Made by a program: the position numbers and the translations under genes. This document shows, piece after piece, positions 25,476 to 34,052 of a DNA stretch of 50,695 nucleotides. The DNA comes from Halobacteriales archaeon QH_8_64_26 (GTDB lineage: Archaea; Halobacteriota; Halobacteria; Halobacteriales; Halococcaceae): the NCBI GenBank assembly GCA_003021725.1, contig PXRA01000037.1:1-50695 (forward strand). Direction: 5' to 3'. Positions within the stretch are counted from its first letter, which is position 1. The number at the start of each line of letters is the position of its first letter. The notes under the pieces are model-generated. The model saw nothing but the letters and a program-made list of their open reading frames with translations, did not search any database and was not told the DNA's origin.

Positions 25476-26774
25476 TCAGGGTCGTGCCGGGGGCAGCGAG
25501 CGCAACTTCATCGGTGGGACTAAGAAGTTCCCGCGACGCTCGACGAAGATGTACTCGAGAATGCCGTTGTTGACGCGCTGGCGGATCGCCGGGGAAATTT
25601 CGGTGAGATCGTCCCCGTTCATCGCTTTTCGCACCCCCTCGAAGTGAGACATCTCGCGCTGGAGCGAGGGGAAATGCAGGCTCGCGACGTCGTTGTCGGT
25701 CGACTCGAAGTGCCGACGTAAGAGTAAGACGTTGCCCTCGGCGTCGCGGTTCGCCCGGGCGTTCTTCTGGGCGTGGCCGATTCGGCCGAACTCTTCGGCG
25801 TCCTCGTCGATCGCATCGAGGAAGCGCTCGATTTCGCTGCTGGCTCCTAAGCTCTCGCCGACGTTCTCGACGAGCCCGTCTTCGGCGTGGCCGGGACTGA
25901 ACATCTCGGTGACGCGTTCGTCGAAGTCCTGCTCGCCGTACCAGTCATCGAGGCGCTGGCGGATGTTCGAGACGTGTTTGGTCGTACCCTCGGCGAAGGG
26001 GCCCTGCTTCAGGGTGACGTACTCCTCGCTCGCCTGGTTCTTCCGAAAGCCAGCGATGAAGCCCATGAACAACGGCGACTTCTCGGGGACCGGTCCGCCC
26101 TCGGGGATGCCCTCTAACTCGTCCTGGCGCTCGGCGGGCAGGCCCGGGCCGACGAAGCCGGTCCGCCGGGAGTCGACGCTCGTGACGTCGGTCAGGCGGG
26201 CGTCGACCGCGAGGCCGTTGGCCTGCTCGCGATCGCCCGTCAGTACTTCCTCGGCTTCGAGGACGGCGTCGGCGCGATCGCTCGCGAGATGCATCAGCGC
26301 GTCCTGAGTGTCGAGTTCGGGGCTCTCGAACGAGGAGAGCGATCGCGGCGGGGGCAGGTCGATCGATTCCGGGAGGGACTTCTCGAACCGATCGAAGTAC
26401 GCCGGGGAGTACGCGACCGAGTAGAGCAGTCCCTCGTGCGAGCGCTCGTAGGCCCGATCGAGCGTTCGCAGCGCACTTTCGACGGTCTCGCGTGCCCGGT
26501 CGGTCGGCGGTCCGGACCCATCGAGGCTCAGATAGAGCAGGATCTGGTGGCGCGGCAGCAGCGCGTTGCCGTACTGATCGAGGCGGATGCGATCGCGCCA
26601 GGCGTGTTGGCGGTCGGGGAGGGTACTCATGTCCTCGACCCCCTTCGGGACCGGTTCGCGCTCGCCGCTCTCGGCGACCCCGAGGCACGCGCTCAGCGCG
26701 CTCGCCCCGCCGGTCGCGACGGCGGCCTTCAGGAACTCGCGTCGCGTTCGTTCCCCATCGCTACCGGAATCCAT
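25476..26774 (-). CDS. TAT-exported DyP-peroxidase-like protein (recalled as DUF7405)
   Basis: A 432-residue exported protein. RREFLKAAVATGG at 11-23 is a twin-arginine signal, and ALSAC with C30 is a probable lipobox. The order of blocks in the mature part follows dye-decolorising peroxidases such as EfeB: FMGFIAGFRKN where GFRDG should be, GTTKHVSNIRQRLDDWYG, then GHAQKNARANRD (the expected proximal heme His), LLLRRHFEST, and SLHFPSLQREMSHF. The Asp of GxxDG, needed for peroxide chemistry, appears to be replaced (FRKN). The protein could still bind heme or remove iron from it. In bacteria EfeB works with an iron permease, and here it lies among the P19-like and membrane genes. The family call rests on motif order only. 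Confidence 0.7.
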   Translation of the reverse strand: MDSGSDGERTRREFLKAAVATGGASALSACLGVAESGEREPVPKGVEDMSTLPDRQHAWRDRIRLDQYGNALLPRHQILLYLSLDGSGPPTDRARETVESALRTLDRAYERSHEGLLYSVAYSPAYFDRFEKSLPESIDLPPPRSLSSFESPELDTQDALMHLASDRADAVLEAEEVLTGDREQANGLAVDARLTDVTSVDSRRTGFVGPGLPAERQDELEGIPEGGPVPEKSPLFMGFIAGFRKNQASEEYVTLKQGPFAEGTTKHVSNIRQRLDDWYGEQDFDERVTEMFSPGHAEDGLVENVGESLGASSEIERFLDAIDEDAEEFGRIGHAQKNARANRDAEGNVLLLRRHFESTDNDVASLHFPSLQREMSHFEGVRKAMNGDDLTEISPAIRQRVNNGILEYIFVERRGNFLVPPMKLRSLPPARP

Positions 26775-26909
26775 TGTCGGTGATAGTCCCTACGCCCGAA
26801 AGGCGATTGTGGTGCGGTCGTCGAAACCCCGCTGCTTTCCCACCGCTTCCCGTTTCGTTTGCCTCCGCTCCCGTCCAGCGGGTCCTCTGGCCTACAGGTT
26901 CCCTCGCGA

Positions 26910-28406
26910 TCACCCGGTCGCGATCGGTCGCGAGACGATCCACAGCGATAGGACGGTGTAGCCGACCATGAGGACGACGAGCGGGGCGTGCATGCGGCGG
27001 GCCTGCCCGGCCGTCTCCGTTCGGGCGAGCGCGACGCGGTGGGCGGCGACGACGGCGATCACGTGCCCGAGGACGATCAACAGTACCTGGGAGCCCCAAA
27101 AGAACCCGACTGTGAGCCAATCCAGTAGCGCGATCGGCGCTACCGAGGTGCTCGTCGCTATCGAGGCCAGTTGGGCGAGAGAGACCCCCAGGTTCCGGAG
27201 GACGAAGGGATAGTTGTGGGCGAGTTCGTAGGCGGCGGCGATCGGCAGCACCGTCGGCGCGAACCCGCATGCGACCTCGCGCCACCCGCTTCCCGCATCG
27301 ACGATCGCTCCCATGACCCAACTGATGGCGAGAAAGAGCCCGACGAACCCGAATAGCCCGCCGAGATAGAGTAGCACGCTGACCCCGCCCCCGATCCCGA
27401 TCAGGTCGCGGGCGTCGAACAGGACGCGTTGGAACTCGGGCGTGCTCGTGAACCCGTCGAAACTCACCGTGTAGACCGCGGCGATGGCGAAGGCGACGAG
27501 GCTCAGGTCGGCCACCGGGTGCATACACCCGTCCCAGGGCGCACGAAGGGTGAGCCGGACGCCACCATCGTCTACCCGGCGTGGACGGATCGGCGCGACG
27601 CGGCCGAGCAATCGATAGAACACTTCGAGCGCATCGGCGTTTCGCAGCCAGGCGGGGCCGAACGCGATCGCACCCCCGAGCATGAGGAGGGCATAGCCCG
27701 CGATCACGACGGCCGTCGAACGAGGGGACTGGGGGACGATCGTGAAGTTCTCCAGCACGCCGATCCAGAGGAGAAAGCCACCCAGTGCGGGCCACCGCCC
27801 GAGCCAGTCGGGATACGCGCCCAGCAGCGCGATCTCCCCGCCTTCGAGGCGACGGAGTCCCGCATACAGCGTTCGCCAGGGCGAGAGCACGCGCCAGGGG
27901 CTACCGACGGCGATCGCACAGAGCCCGATACCCTTGAGCCAGACCGGCCAGACGAACGTCGTCGCGAGGCTCTCGGCGGCGACCTGTGTCCCGAACAGGC
28001 CAGTGACGATCGCGCCGAGGAAGAGGAGGAAGAAGACCGTTCGGACCAGGGGACGTAGCGCCCGCGCGAACGGAGCGGGGACAGTAGCGAAACGTCGTCG
28101 CGTGCTTGCAGTCGGTGGCTCGGTTCCTGGCGTCACGCCGGATGTTCGGGTCGTCGCCGTCGGCTCCGAAGGGCCCGCAGTTCCGGTCGGAGCGCCCGAC
28201 GTCGGTTCGACCGTCGTGTCGGGATCGGAAAGAACACCGAGTAGTACTGCGGTGAACGCGACCGTCGCCGCCGCACCGGCGAACAGGAGCGACAGGGGAA
28301 TCGGCGCGTCGAATCGCGAGCCGCCGAGTTCGTGCGCGCTCGCGGGTGTAGGCAGTACCGAGAGGAGAGCTAGCAGGGCAATCGAGACGGTTCGACGTCG
28401 AACCAT
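26910..28406 (-). CDS. Polytopic membrane protein with His motifs, paralogue 1b
   Basis: About 498 residues from the ATG at 28406 (MVRRRTVSIA). The signal peptide ends in PASA, and His is next (SA|HELGGSRF). After the first membrane helix a loop of about 70 residues is rich in T, P, S and G, then about ten helices follow. SPWRTLYAG, FAPTVLPIAAAYELAH, LGHVIAVVAAH and SLWIVSRPIATG align with the protein at 18203, giving a clear paralogue pair at both ends of the cluster. The in-helix His residues (YxLAH, GHxxAxxxAH) are in equal places. The loop is an added feature absent in 1a. I do not know the family; a metal- or heme-handling membrane protein is the best reading. Confidence 0.75.
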   Translation of the reverse strand: MVRRRTVSIALLALLSVLPTPASAHELGGSRFDAPIPLSLLFAGAAATVAFTAVLLGVLSDPDTTVEPTSGAPTGTAGPSEPTATTRTSGVTPGTEPPTASTRRRFATVPAPFARALRPLVRTVFFLLFLGAIVTGLFGTQVAAESLATTFVWPVWLKGIGLCAIAVGSPWRVLSPWRTLYAGLRRLEGGEIALLGAYPDWLGRWPALGGFLLWIGVLENFTIVPQSPRSTAVVIAGYALLMLGGAIAFGPAWLRNADALEVFYRLLGRVAPIRPRRVDDGGVRLTLRAPWDGCMHPVADLSLVAFAIAAVYTVSFDGFTSTPEFQRVLFDARDLIGIGGGVSVLLYLGGLFGFVGLFLAISWVMGAIVDAGSGWREVACGFAPTVLPIAAAYELAHNYPFVLRNLGVSLAQLASIATSTSVAPIALLDWLTVGFFWGSQVLLIVLGHVIAVVAAHRVALARTETAGQARRMHAPLVVLMVGYTVLSLWIVSRPIATG

Positions 28407-28528
28407 ACGGCAGGTAGGAAAACGGCGGACAAAGACTCCACGAATGGAGATACGCACTCTAATCGGAGGCCTCTCTATCGCTCGGACGTGAAAAAGGGCT
28501 TTCCGACGGCGGGGACCTACGATCGCGT

Positions 28529-29788
28529 ATGCGCTTCCGGACGGGGCTGGCGCTCATCGCCATCACTACGGTGCTCCTCGGCGCAGCAGTGGTCGGACTC
28601 GCCGGACTGTTCGGCTCCGGGGGTGAACTCACCGTTCGGTGGACGAGCGATACCGCTCGGTCCATTCAGGGCAACCACCACGCTCCGGCAGCCGGGCGGA
28701 TCGGCAACGAAGGGGTGGTTTTCGCGCCGACGAGCGGTCGGCTGAACACGACCGAGTGCAAACTCGTTGCCCTCCGAGCGCCCAACGGGAGCAAGCGATG
28801 GAACTACCAAGTCCCTCCTATCAACTGTACGATCCACTCGTCGGCCGACCCGACGATCGCCGACTACGACAGCGATGGAACGAGAGAAGTCCTCGCGACG
28901 ACGACCGAGGAGGTCGTCCTCGCGTTCGACGCGCGGACGGGAACTCAGGAACTCCGGGCCAACCTGAGCGAGTACGGGTACACAGAGCCGATCGCGACCG
29001 ATCTCACCGGCGACCGCACAAAGGAGATCGTCATCGTCGATGTCAAAGGGAAGGTGTTCGTGTTGCGTCCGAACGGCACGACCGTGTGGACGAAGGAACT
29101 CACCTCCTACACCAACGCCCAGCCAGCGGTCGCCGATTTCGACGCCAATGGCCGGAAGGAACTCGCCGTTGGCCTCGTTAGCAACGGAAACCTATATCTC
29201 CTCGATGGGAACGGGACTCGGCAATGGAAGTCGACCGCACCGTTCGATAGTTCGATCACCTGGATGACGACCGGCCAAGCAGACGCTGACAAAGCGATCG
29301 AGGTGATCCCAGCAACTACTAATGGTATCGTGGCTGCGGTCGACGGCGCGAGCGGGGAGATCGAGTGGCGGCGTGACCTCGGCAGTCTCGCTGCGGTGCA
29401 TGCCTTCGGCGACGGTGACGGCGATGGTGAACCAGAGGTGTACGCCGTCGCGAAAGACGGGAAGCTACGCAGCCTCAACGCGAGCGACGGTACTGTCGAG
29501 TGGACGACGACCCTCACGAGTGCCGACGTACAAGTGACGCCCCCGCCCAGTATGGGCGACGTCGATGGGGACGGCACGCCCGAAATCGTCGCGGTAACGA
29601 ACGGGGGCCGCGTCTCGGTGGTCGATCCGAACTCGGGGGAGATCCTTGCGACCTGCGAGCGGGAGGGCGAGATCGCGATCTACACGCATCCGACGGTCGC
29701 CGACACGGACGGGGACGGCACGGCGGAGATCTACGTGATGTACGGCGACGGTCGGGTCGTCGCGCTCGCCTATCGCCGGCAGGGATGA
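28529..29788 (+). CDS. Membrane-anchored beta-propeller (FG-GAP/PQQ-like repeats)
   Basis: A 419-residue protein. An N-terminal helix (about 6-30, LALIAITTVLLGAAVVGLAG) anchors it, and the rest faces the outside. Seven or so repeats follow, each with a calcium-type loop such as DYDSDGTREV, DLTGDRTKEI, DFDANGRKEL, DGDGDGEPEV, DVDGDGTPEI or DTDGDGTAEI, then strands like LVALRAPNGSKRW and VVLAFDARTG. These are FG-GAP/VCBS-like loops combined with PQQ-type W-strand blades. Such proteins bind partners or ligands; no enzyme residues are seen. It is read away from the membrane protein at 26910 and may belong to the same cluster, but this is uncertain. Confidence 0.85.
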   Translation: MRFRTGLALIAITTVLLGAAVVGLAGLFGSGGELTVRWTSDTARSIQGNHHAPAAGRIGNEGVVFAPTSGRLNTTECKLVALRAPNGSKRWNYQVPPINCTIHSSADPTIADYDSDGTREVLATTTEEVVLAFDARTGTQELRANLSEYGYTEPIATDLTGDRTKEIVIVDVKGKVFVLRPNGTTVWTKELTSYTNAQPAVADFDANGRKELAVGLVSNGNLYLLDGNGTRQWKSTAPFDSSITWMTTGQADADKAIEVIPATTNGIVAAVDGASGEIEWRRDLGSLAAVHAFGDGDGDGEPEVYAVAKDGKLRSLNASDGTVEWTTTLTSADVQVTPPPSMGDVDGDGTPEIVAVTNGGRVSVVDPNSGEILATCEREGEIAIYTHPTVADTDGDGTAEIYVMYGDGRVVALAYRRQG

Positions 29789-29802
29789 TCGACCGATAGC
29801 TC

Positions 29803-29808
29803 TTTTTT
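29803..29808 (+). terminator. T-tract after the propeller gene
   Basis: Six T residues in TCTTTTTTGA lie 15 bases after the stop at 29788. Archaeal RNA polymerase can stop at such runs without a hairpin. Confidence 0.4.
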
Positions 29809-29957
29809 GATCGCCGGTTGACGTGAGCGCTCGATCGTGCTCGATTCGATCGGGGTATCGGGTCGTGGCCGATCGCGATCGGCCACTCGAGTCCCGGTTC
29901 GACCCCCGGACGGCCGGTAGACGGAAGGGCTTTGTCCCGAAACGGTGAGAGTAGGAT

Positions 29958-30815
29958 ATGATCGACGAGACGATCGAGGAGATCCGGGAGATGCGGACCC
30001 ACAGTTCCTCGGTGGTCGCGATCAAGGCGACGCGGGCGCTCGGTGCCCTGACCGACCCCGATCGGGAGGTCGCCACGACCGAGGAGTACCTCCGGGACTT
30101 AGAGCGGAACAGCAAGGCCCTCCGGCGAGCGAATCATTCCCACGCCTCGTTACAGAACGCCCAGCGCGAGGTCATAGAACGCGTCGAGGGGAGCGAGCCC
30201 GAAAGCGTCGCGGAAGCGAGAACTCGCACCGAGGAGGCGATCGAGGCAGTCATCGAGCGGATCACAACGGCCAAGCGAAACGCCGCGACCAGGGGGGCGG
30301 AAACCCTTGAAGACGGGATGACCGTCCTGACACACGATTACTCCTCGACGGTACTGGGCGCGATCGAACACGCCGTCGGCGGGGACACCGCTATCGAGTG
30401 TCTTGTCACCGAGGCCCGCCCGCGCTATCTCGGCCGGAAGACCGCCCGGACGCTCGCCTCGATCGAGAACGTCGACGTGCGGATGTGTACCGATAGCGCC
30501 GCCGGCCACTACCTCGCGGACTGTGATCGCGTGCTGATCGGTATGGACTGTATCGTCGAGGACACCTTGTACAATCGGGTCGGTACCTACCCGATCGCCG
30601 CGATCGCAAGCGATCTGGGCGTGCCAGTAACCGTGATCGGTGCCGGTACCAAAATCATCGAGAACGGCTTCGTCTTCGAGAACGAGTTCCGCTCGCCATC
30701 GGAGGTCATGCGCGAGCCCGCCGAAGGCTTCGCGATCGGAAACCCCGCTTACGACGCGACGCCGACTCGATTGCTCGATTCGGTCGTCACCGACGAGCGG
30801 ACGATCGAGTACTGA
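29958..30815 (+). CDS. aIF2B-like protein (R15P isomerase/MTNA superfamily)
   Basis: A 285-residue member of the eIF2B/methylthioribose-phosphate isomerase/ribose-1,5-bisphosphate isomerase superfamily. It has a helical N-terminus (1-100) and a Rossmann-like half. CTDSAAGHYLADCDRVLIGM contains the acidic region of the site, and GTKIIENGFVFENE closes it. In ribose-1,5-bisphosphate isomerase of the AMP pathway a catalytic Cys sits in a THC-type motif. Here that place reads LTHDYSSTVLGAI, closer to the eIF2B alpha pattern THAYSR. I therefore favour a regulatory aIF2B-type role over isomerase activity, but a different active-site chemistry is possible. The gene stands alone and has no RuBisCO or AMP phosphorylase gene nearby. 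Confidence 0.82.
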   Translation: MIDETIEEIREMRTHSSSVVAIKATRALGALTDPDREVATTEEYLRDLERNSKALRRANHSHASLQNAQREVIERVEGSEPESVAEARTRTEEAIEAVIERITTAKRNAATRGAETLEDGMTVLTHDYSSTVLGAIEHAVGGDTAIECLVTEARPRYLGRKTARTLASIENVDVRMCTDSAAGHYLADCDRVLIGMDCIVEDTLYNRVGTYPIAAIASDLGVPVTVIGAGTKIIENGFVFENEFRSPSEVMREPAEGFAIGNPAYDATPTRLLDSVVTDERTIEY

Positions 30816-30905
30816 GTCGAGGGGTTCCAGGCTGACTCCGTACCATCGAGAGCCTACCGACTGCTCTCGAAGCGGGTCAGTGTGGCGGGACGACCGAAAA
30901 GGGCG

Positions 30906-31178
30906 CTACTGCGCGTTCGAAACAGGACCCTGATCCGCCCGTCGATTCCCGTCCCGGCTACTGTCGGGCCGTGTGGTGACGGTCCGGGCACATTCCGGAC
31001 AGGTGTAGACGACCTTTTCGCGCCGGGTCCGACGATCGACGCGTGCGATGTGCCAGTCCCCGGCGATCGGGCTCTCGTGCCCGCAGTTCTGACAGAACAA
31101 CACCGACTTGGGACGTTCCGACCCGTTACGGTCGCTTTTCCCGGCACTGGAGGGATGGTTTAGCAAGGAGGACGTCAT
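30906..31178 (-). CDS. Small zinc-ribbon protein (recalled as DUF8106)
   Basis: About 90 residues from the ATG at 31178. Two CxxC pairs, FCQNCGHE and YTCPECART, are about 34 residues apart with IAGDWHIARVDRR between them, forming a zinc ribbon that can hold one zinc ion. N- and C-terminal tails are polar and probably flexible. I recall this pattern as a haloarchaeal family (DUF8106) of unknown function; ribbons of this kind bind nucleic acid or protein. An open frame on the other strand overlaps it but lacks such features. It converges on the aIF2B-like gene and is divergent from the epimerase gene. Confidence 0.8.
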   Translation of the reverse strand: MTSSLLNHPSSAGKSDRNGSERPKSVLFCQNCGHESPIAGDWHIARVDRRTRREKVVYTCPECARTVTTRPDSSRDGNRRADQGPVSNAQ

Positions 31179-31347
31179 CGATTCGGGGTAGGCGGCCGAC
31201 GCGTATAGACCTACTGGTAGCGGATTTAAATAACGTAAGGAGACGAGGGGTTTGGGACCCTCTATCGCCACCTTTCACTGTCGGTTACGGCGAATACACT
31301 CCGATCGAAACCCGCAGGGTAAAGTCCGGGCGCTCGAATCGCCGCCC

Positions 31348-32445
31348 ATGAGCGAGGCTACGAGCGCCGTCGACACCACCACGGAATCGGAGTACGACTC
31401 GATAGTAGTGACCGGCGGGACCGGCTTTCTGGGCTTGCATACCTGCCAGTTCTTCGCGGAGAGCGGCTGGGAGGTTACGGCGATCGACAGGAAACCCTTC
31501 GCCCCCGAGGACGACACCGCGGACATCGCCTACGAGCAGGGCGACGTCCGGGACGAGGAGCGGATCAGGGAGGTCCTCGAAAGCGCCGACGCGGACGTCC
31601 TCGTGCATACCGCCGCGGCCCTGCCCCTGTGGGACGACGAGACCATCCGAGAGGTGACGATCGACGGCACCAGGTCGGTGCTCTGGGCTGCCAAAGAGGC
31701 GGGCGTTTCCCGCGTGGTGTATGTCTCCTCGACGGCGGTGTATGGCACCCACGATCACCACCCGATCACCGAGGAGTCGGCACTCGATGGTGTCGGGCCC
31801 TACGGCGAGGCGAAGATCGAAGCCGAGAACGTCTGTAGGGATTTCCGCCGGATGGAGATGTGTGTGTCGATCCTCCGGCCCAAGACCTTCATCGGTCCTC
31901 AGCGGCTCGGGGTCTTCCAAGTACTGTTCGATTGGGTGGAAGACGGCGCGAACATACCCTTAGTGGGCTGGGGATCGAATCGCTACCAGTTGCTCCACGT
32001 CCACGATCTCGTGCGGGCGATGGAGTTGCTGTTCACCGAGGAGGAGAGAGCAGTCAACGAGACGTTCAACGTCGGGGCTACCGACTTCGCGACGATGAAA
32101 GCCGACTTCCAGGCACTCGTCGATCACGCGGGTACCGGCAAGCGCGTGCTCGGGACACCGGTGCTGCCGGCCGTCCTCGCCTTGCGCGTGCTCAACGAGC
32201 TCGACCTCTCGCCGCTGTATCCCTGGGTCTACGAGACCGCCCACGAGGACTCCTACGTCTCCGTCGAAAAACTCCGGGGGCTGGGCTGGGAACCCGAGTA
32301 CTCGAATACGGAAGCCCTGATCGATACCTACGAGTGGTACCTGGAGAACTACGAGCCCGGTACTACCGAGACCGGCCTCGATCACCGCGTCGCGTGGGAC
32401 CAAGGGGCACTGAAGGTCGTGAAGGCGCTGCTCAAGCGGGTCTGA
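31348..32445 (+). CDS. NAD-dependent epimerase/dehydratase
   Basis: A 365-residue extended short-chain dehydrogenase. TGGTGFLG at 22-29 binds NAD(P), the catalytic YxxxK reads YGEAK in GVGPYGEAKIEAE, and SSTAVYGTH supplies the Ser/Thr of the triad. The C-terminal part binds the substrate, probably a nucleotide sugar or a related hydroxy compound. The start is the ATG at 31348; the longer open frame begins in a region without coding bias. There are no sugar-pathway neighbours, so the product cannot be named. A degraded cupin gene follows on the same strand after about 115 bases. Confidence 0.88.
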   Translation: MSEATSAVDTTTESEYDSIVVTGGTGFLGLHTCQFFAESGWEVTAIDRKPFAPEDDTADIAYEQGDVRDEERIREVLESADADVLVHTAAALPLWDDETIREVTIDGTRSVLWAAKEAGVSRVVYVSSTAVYGTHDHHPITEESALDGVGPYGEAKIEAENVCRDFRRMEMCVSILRPKTFIGPQRLGVFQVLFDWVEDGANIPLVGWGSNRYQLLHVHDLVRAMELLFTEEERAVNETFNVGATDFATMKADFQALVDHAGTGKRVLGTPVLPAVLALRVLNELDLSPLYPWVYETAHEDSYVSVEKLRGLGWEPEYSNTEALIDTYEWYLENYEPGTTETGLDHRVAWDQGALKVVKALLKRV

Positions 32446-32562
32446 ACCGGAAGCGGTCGATACGCGCTCCTTCGCCGGCAACCGCCGAGAACGCTTAGAG
32501 AGTGAACTCGGACGAAGCCCTCGAGTCGCCCGACGGGTAACGGTCGCCCCGCCCCCACTGCC

Positions 32563-32847
32563 GAAATCAACGAACAGGCGGTGAAGCCCACGAAGTCGGG
32601 AGTTAGATCCGTCTAGCACCGCCACGACGACGCGGACGAACTCCTCTTCGTCGTTAGCGGGAAGCTACGGATCGAAGGGGGCGACGTGATCTCGAAGGAG
32701 GAATTCGTCGTTGTACCCCAGGGCGTCGGACACCGGTCGATCGCCGACCAGGAAACGCGGGTCTCGCTCTTCGAACTCGTGGAGACGGGAACCACCGGAA
32801 GCACTGAAAGGGAGCGGACGGCGAATGAAACGGAGCGGCTGGGATAG
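32563..32847 (+). pseudogene. Remnant of a cupin-domain gene
   Basis: The frame ending at the TAG at 32845 encodes HRHDDADELLFVVSGKLRIE, EEFVVVPQGVGHRSIA and SLFELVE. This is the metal-binding core of a small cupin (HxH...E...H). Immediately before the core an in-frame TAG at 32614-32616 blocks translation, and the 17 codons before it (EINEQAVKPTKSG) resemble only part of the usual N-terminus. The segment that normally lies between them (about 20-25 residues ending in the FVWH-type strand) seems to be deleted. No start codon is available in frame. I conclude that the gene has been inactivated by a deletion and a stop. Confidence 0.8.
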
Positions 32848-32852
32848 GGCGC

Positions 32853-33749
32853 TTAGGACGCGTTCGTTCCGCTCGCGAGCGCCAGCGCGTCGCCGTAAGT
32901 GAGAGTACCGTCGTCGTCGATATCGAGGGCGCTTGCCTGTTCGTCGCTCAGGTCGATCGCGCCGTCGTTCACGCCAGTGAGGACCGCGGCGTGGGCGACC
33001 GCGTCGAACAGGTTCACCTCGCCGTCGCCAGTGACGTCCTCATAAACGCCGTCATCGTCAGGGTCCGCAGGCGGACCGAACGTGAGCGTGATCCCGGCGA
33101 TTTCGACCGTGATCGACTCGCCGAAGAGGGCGGCGTCACCCTCCCGGTTGTCGGTCTCGGTGCCGTCGCCGTCACTCTCGTCGCTTTCGTCGTTCGTACC
33201 GTCGTCCCGTTCGTCCTCATCTCGCTGGTCGCCGTCGCCGCCGTCGTCTCCCTCAGAGTCGTCTACCGCGGTGACGGTGACCTCGTAGGCGTCGATTGGT
33301 TCGTCGCCGTCGTTCTCGTCGTCAGTGACCGCGAAGTAGTAAGTACCGCTCTCCTCGGCAGTGAACTCGACGAGCGTCTCCTCGGTTATGGTGAGACCCC
33401 CCGAATCGATTCCCGTGAGGTCGCTTTCCTCGACAGTCTCGGGATCGTCGGTCGGCGGCCCGTAGGCCGTCAATGTCGTGTCACTCGCCTCATCGGTACC
33501 AGTGACGCTGACCGTCTGACCCGCGTCGAGATCGACGGCATACCAGTCCGCCTCGTCGTCGGGGCCGACGGAATCGCCCGCAGTTTCACCGAGTGCGAGC
33601 GCTGTCGCGTCGGCTGGACTGTCGTCGCCGTCGGTTTCGGTGCTCTCCTGTGCGCTCGCGATCCCGGCGATCGCTCCGGTCCCTACGACCGAAGCGACGA
33701 CCAGGAACGCGAGTACGAGCGTCGGTAGTCGTTTCGTCTGTCGTATCAT
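32853..33749 (-). CDS. Secreted protein with PPC domain and dockerin-like C-terminus
   Basis: A 298-residue exported protein. A signal peptide (1-33) ends in IASAQ. Residues about 42-160 form a pre-peptidase C-terminal (PPC)-like beta domain: DEADWYAVDLDAGQTVSVTG, YTFAV-type strands such as YYFAVTDDEND, and YEVTVTAV. An Asp/Glu/Gly-rich linker follows (about 165-205). The C-terminal 90 residues contain DVTGDGEVNLFDAVAHAAVL and DIDDDGTLTYGDAL, two calcium-binding dockerin-like loops. Dockerin-like modules join extracellular assemblies, but no cohesin gene is seen here. No enzymatic domain is present, so it is probably a structural or adhesion protein. Confidence 0.85.
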   Translation of the reverse strand: MIRQTKRLPTLVLAFLVVASVVGTGAIAGIASAQESTETDGDDSPADATALALGETAGDSVGPDDEADWYAVDLDAGQTVSVTGTDEASDTTLTAYGPPTDDPETVEESDLTGIDSGGLTITEETLVEFTAEESGTYYFAVTDDENDGDEPIDAYEVTVTAVDDSEGDDGGDGDQRDEDERDDGTNDESDESDGDGTETDNREGDAALFGESITVEIAGITLTFGPPADPDDDGVYEDVTGDGEVNLFDAVAHAAVLTGVNDGAIDLSDEQASALDIDDDGTLTYGDALALASGTNAS

Positions 33750-34052
33750 CGGTACGATGCCACAGCGATGTGCTCAGAGAGGCTTAGTAAGTACTTTGCG
33801 GCCGTCGTTCGATTCACGATATCCGTCCGCGAACAGTTCGTAGAACTTCGAGAACATACGCTTTACTCGGCCGAAGTAAGGCGTTGATATTTGCGTGTAC
33901 AGCGCTCCGGATCGAACGGTTCGCTACGATTCGTTCGTTGGGATTCGAGACCTATCGGAGAGGGAACGCGAAAAGCGGGCCGTTCGATGCCGAAGCACGT
34001 CGGTTCCGTGGCGTCGGTCGGTTTTATCCCGATCGATCCCGGGTGGGGAAGT
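33750..34052. other. Divergent promoter region
   Basis: About 300 bases between two genes read outwards. TTTTAT at about 34022-34027 lies about 28 bases before the ATG at 34053 and is probably the promoter of the FAD oxidase. No further gene or structure is evident. Confidence 0.5.

Noticed and set aside
30882-31163. 93-codon plus-strand frame
   Set aside because: It overlaps the zinc-ribbon gene on the other strand, whose CxxC pairs make it the real gene.
33891-34052. 54-codon N-terminal extension of the FAD oxidase
   Set aside because: It contains a TATA-like box at the right distance from the ATG at 34053 and has no homology to the family.
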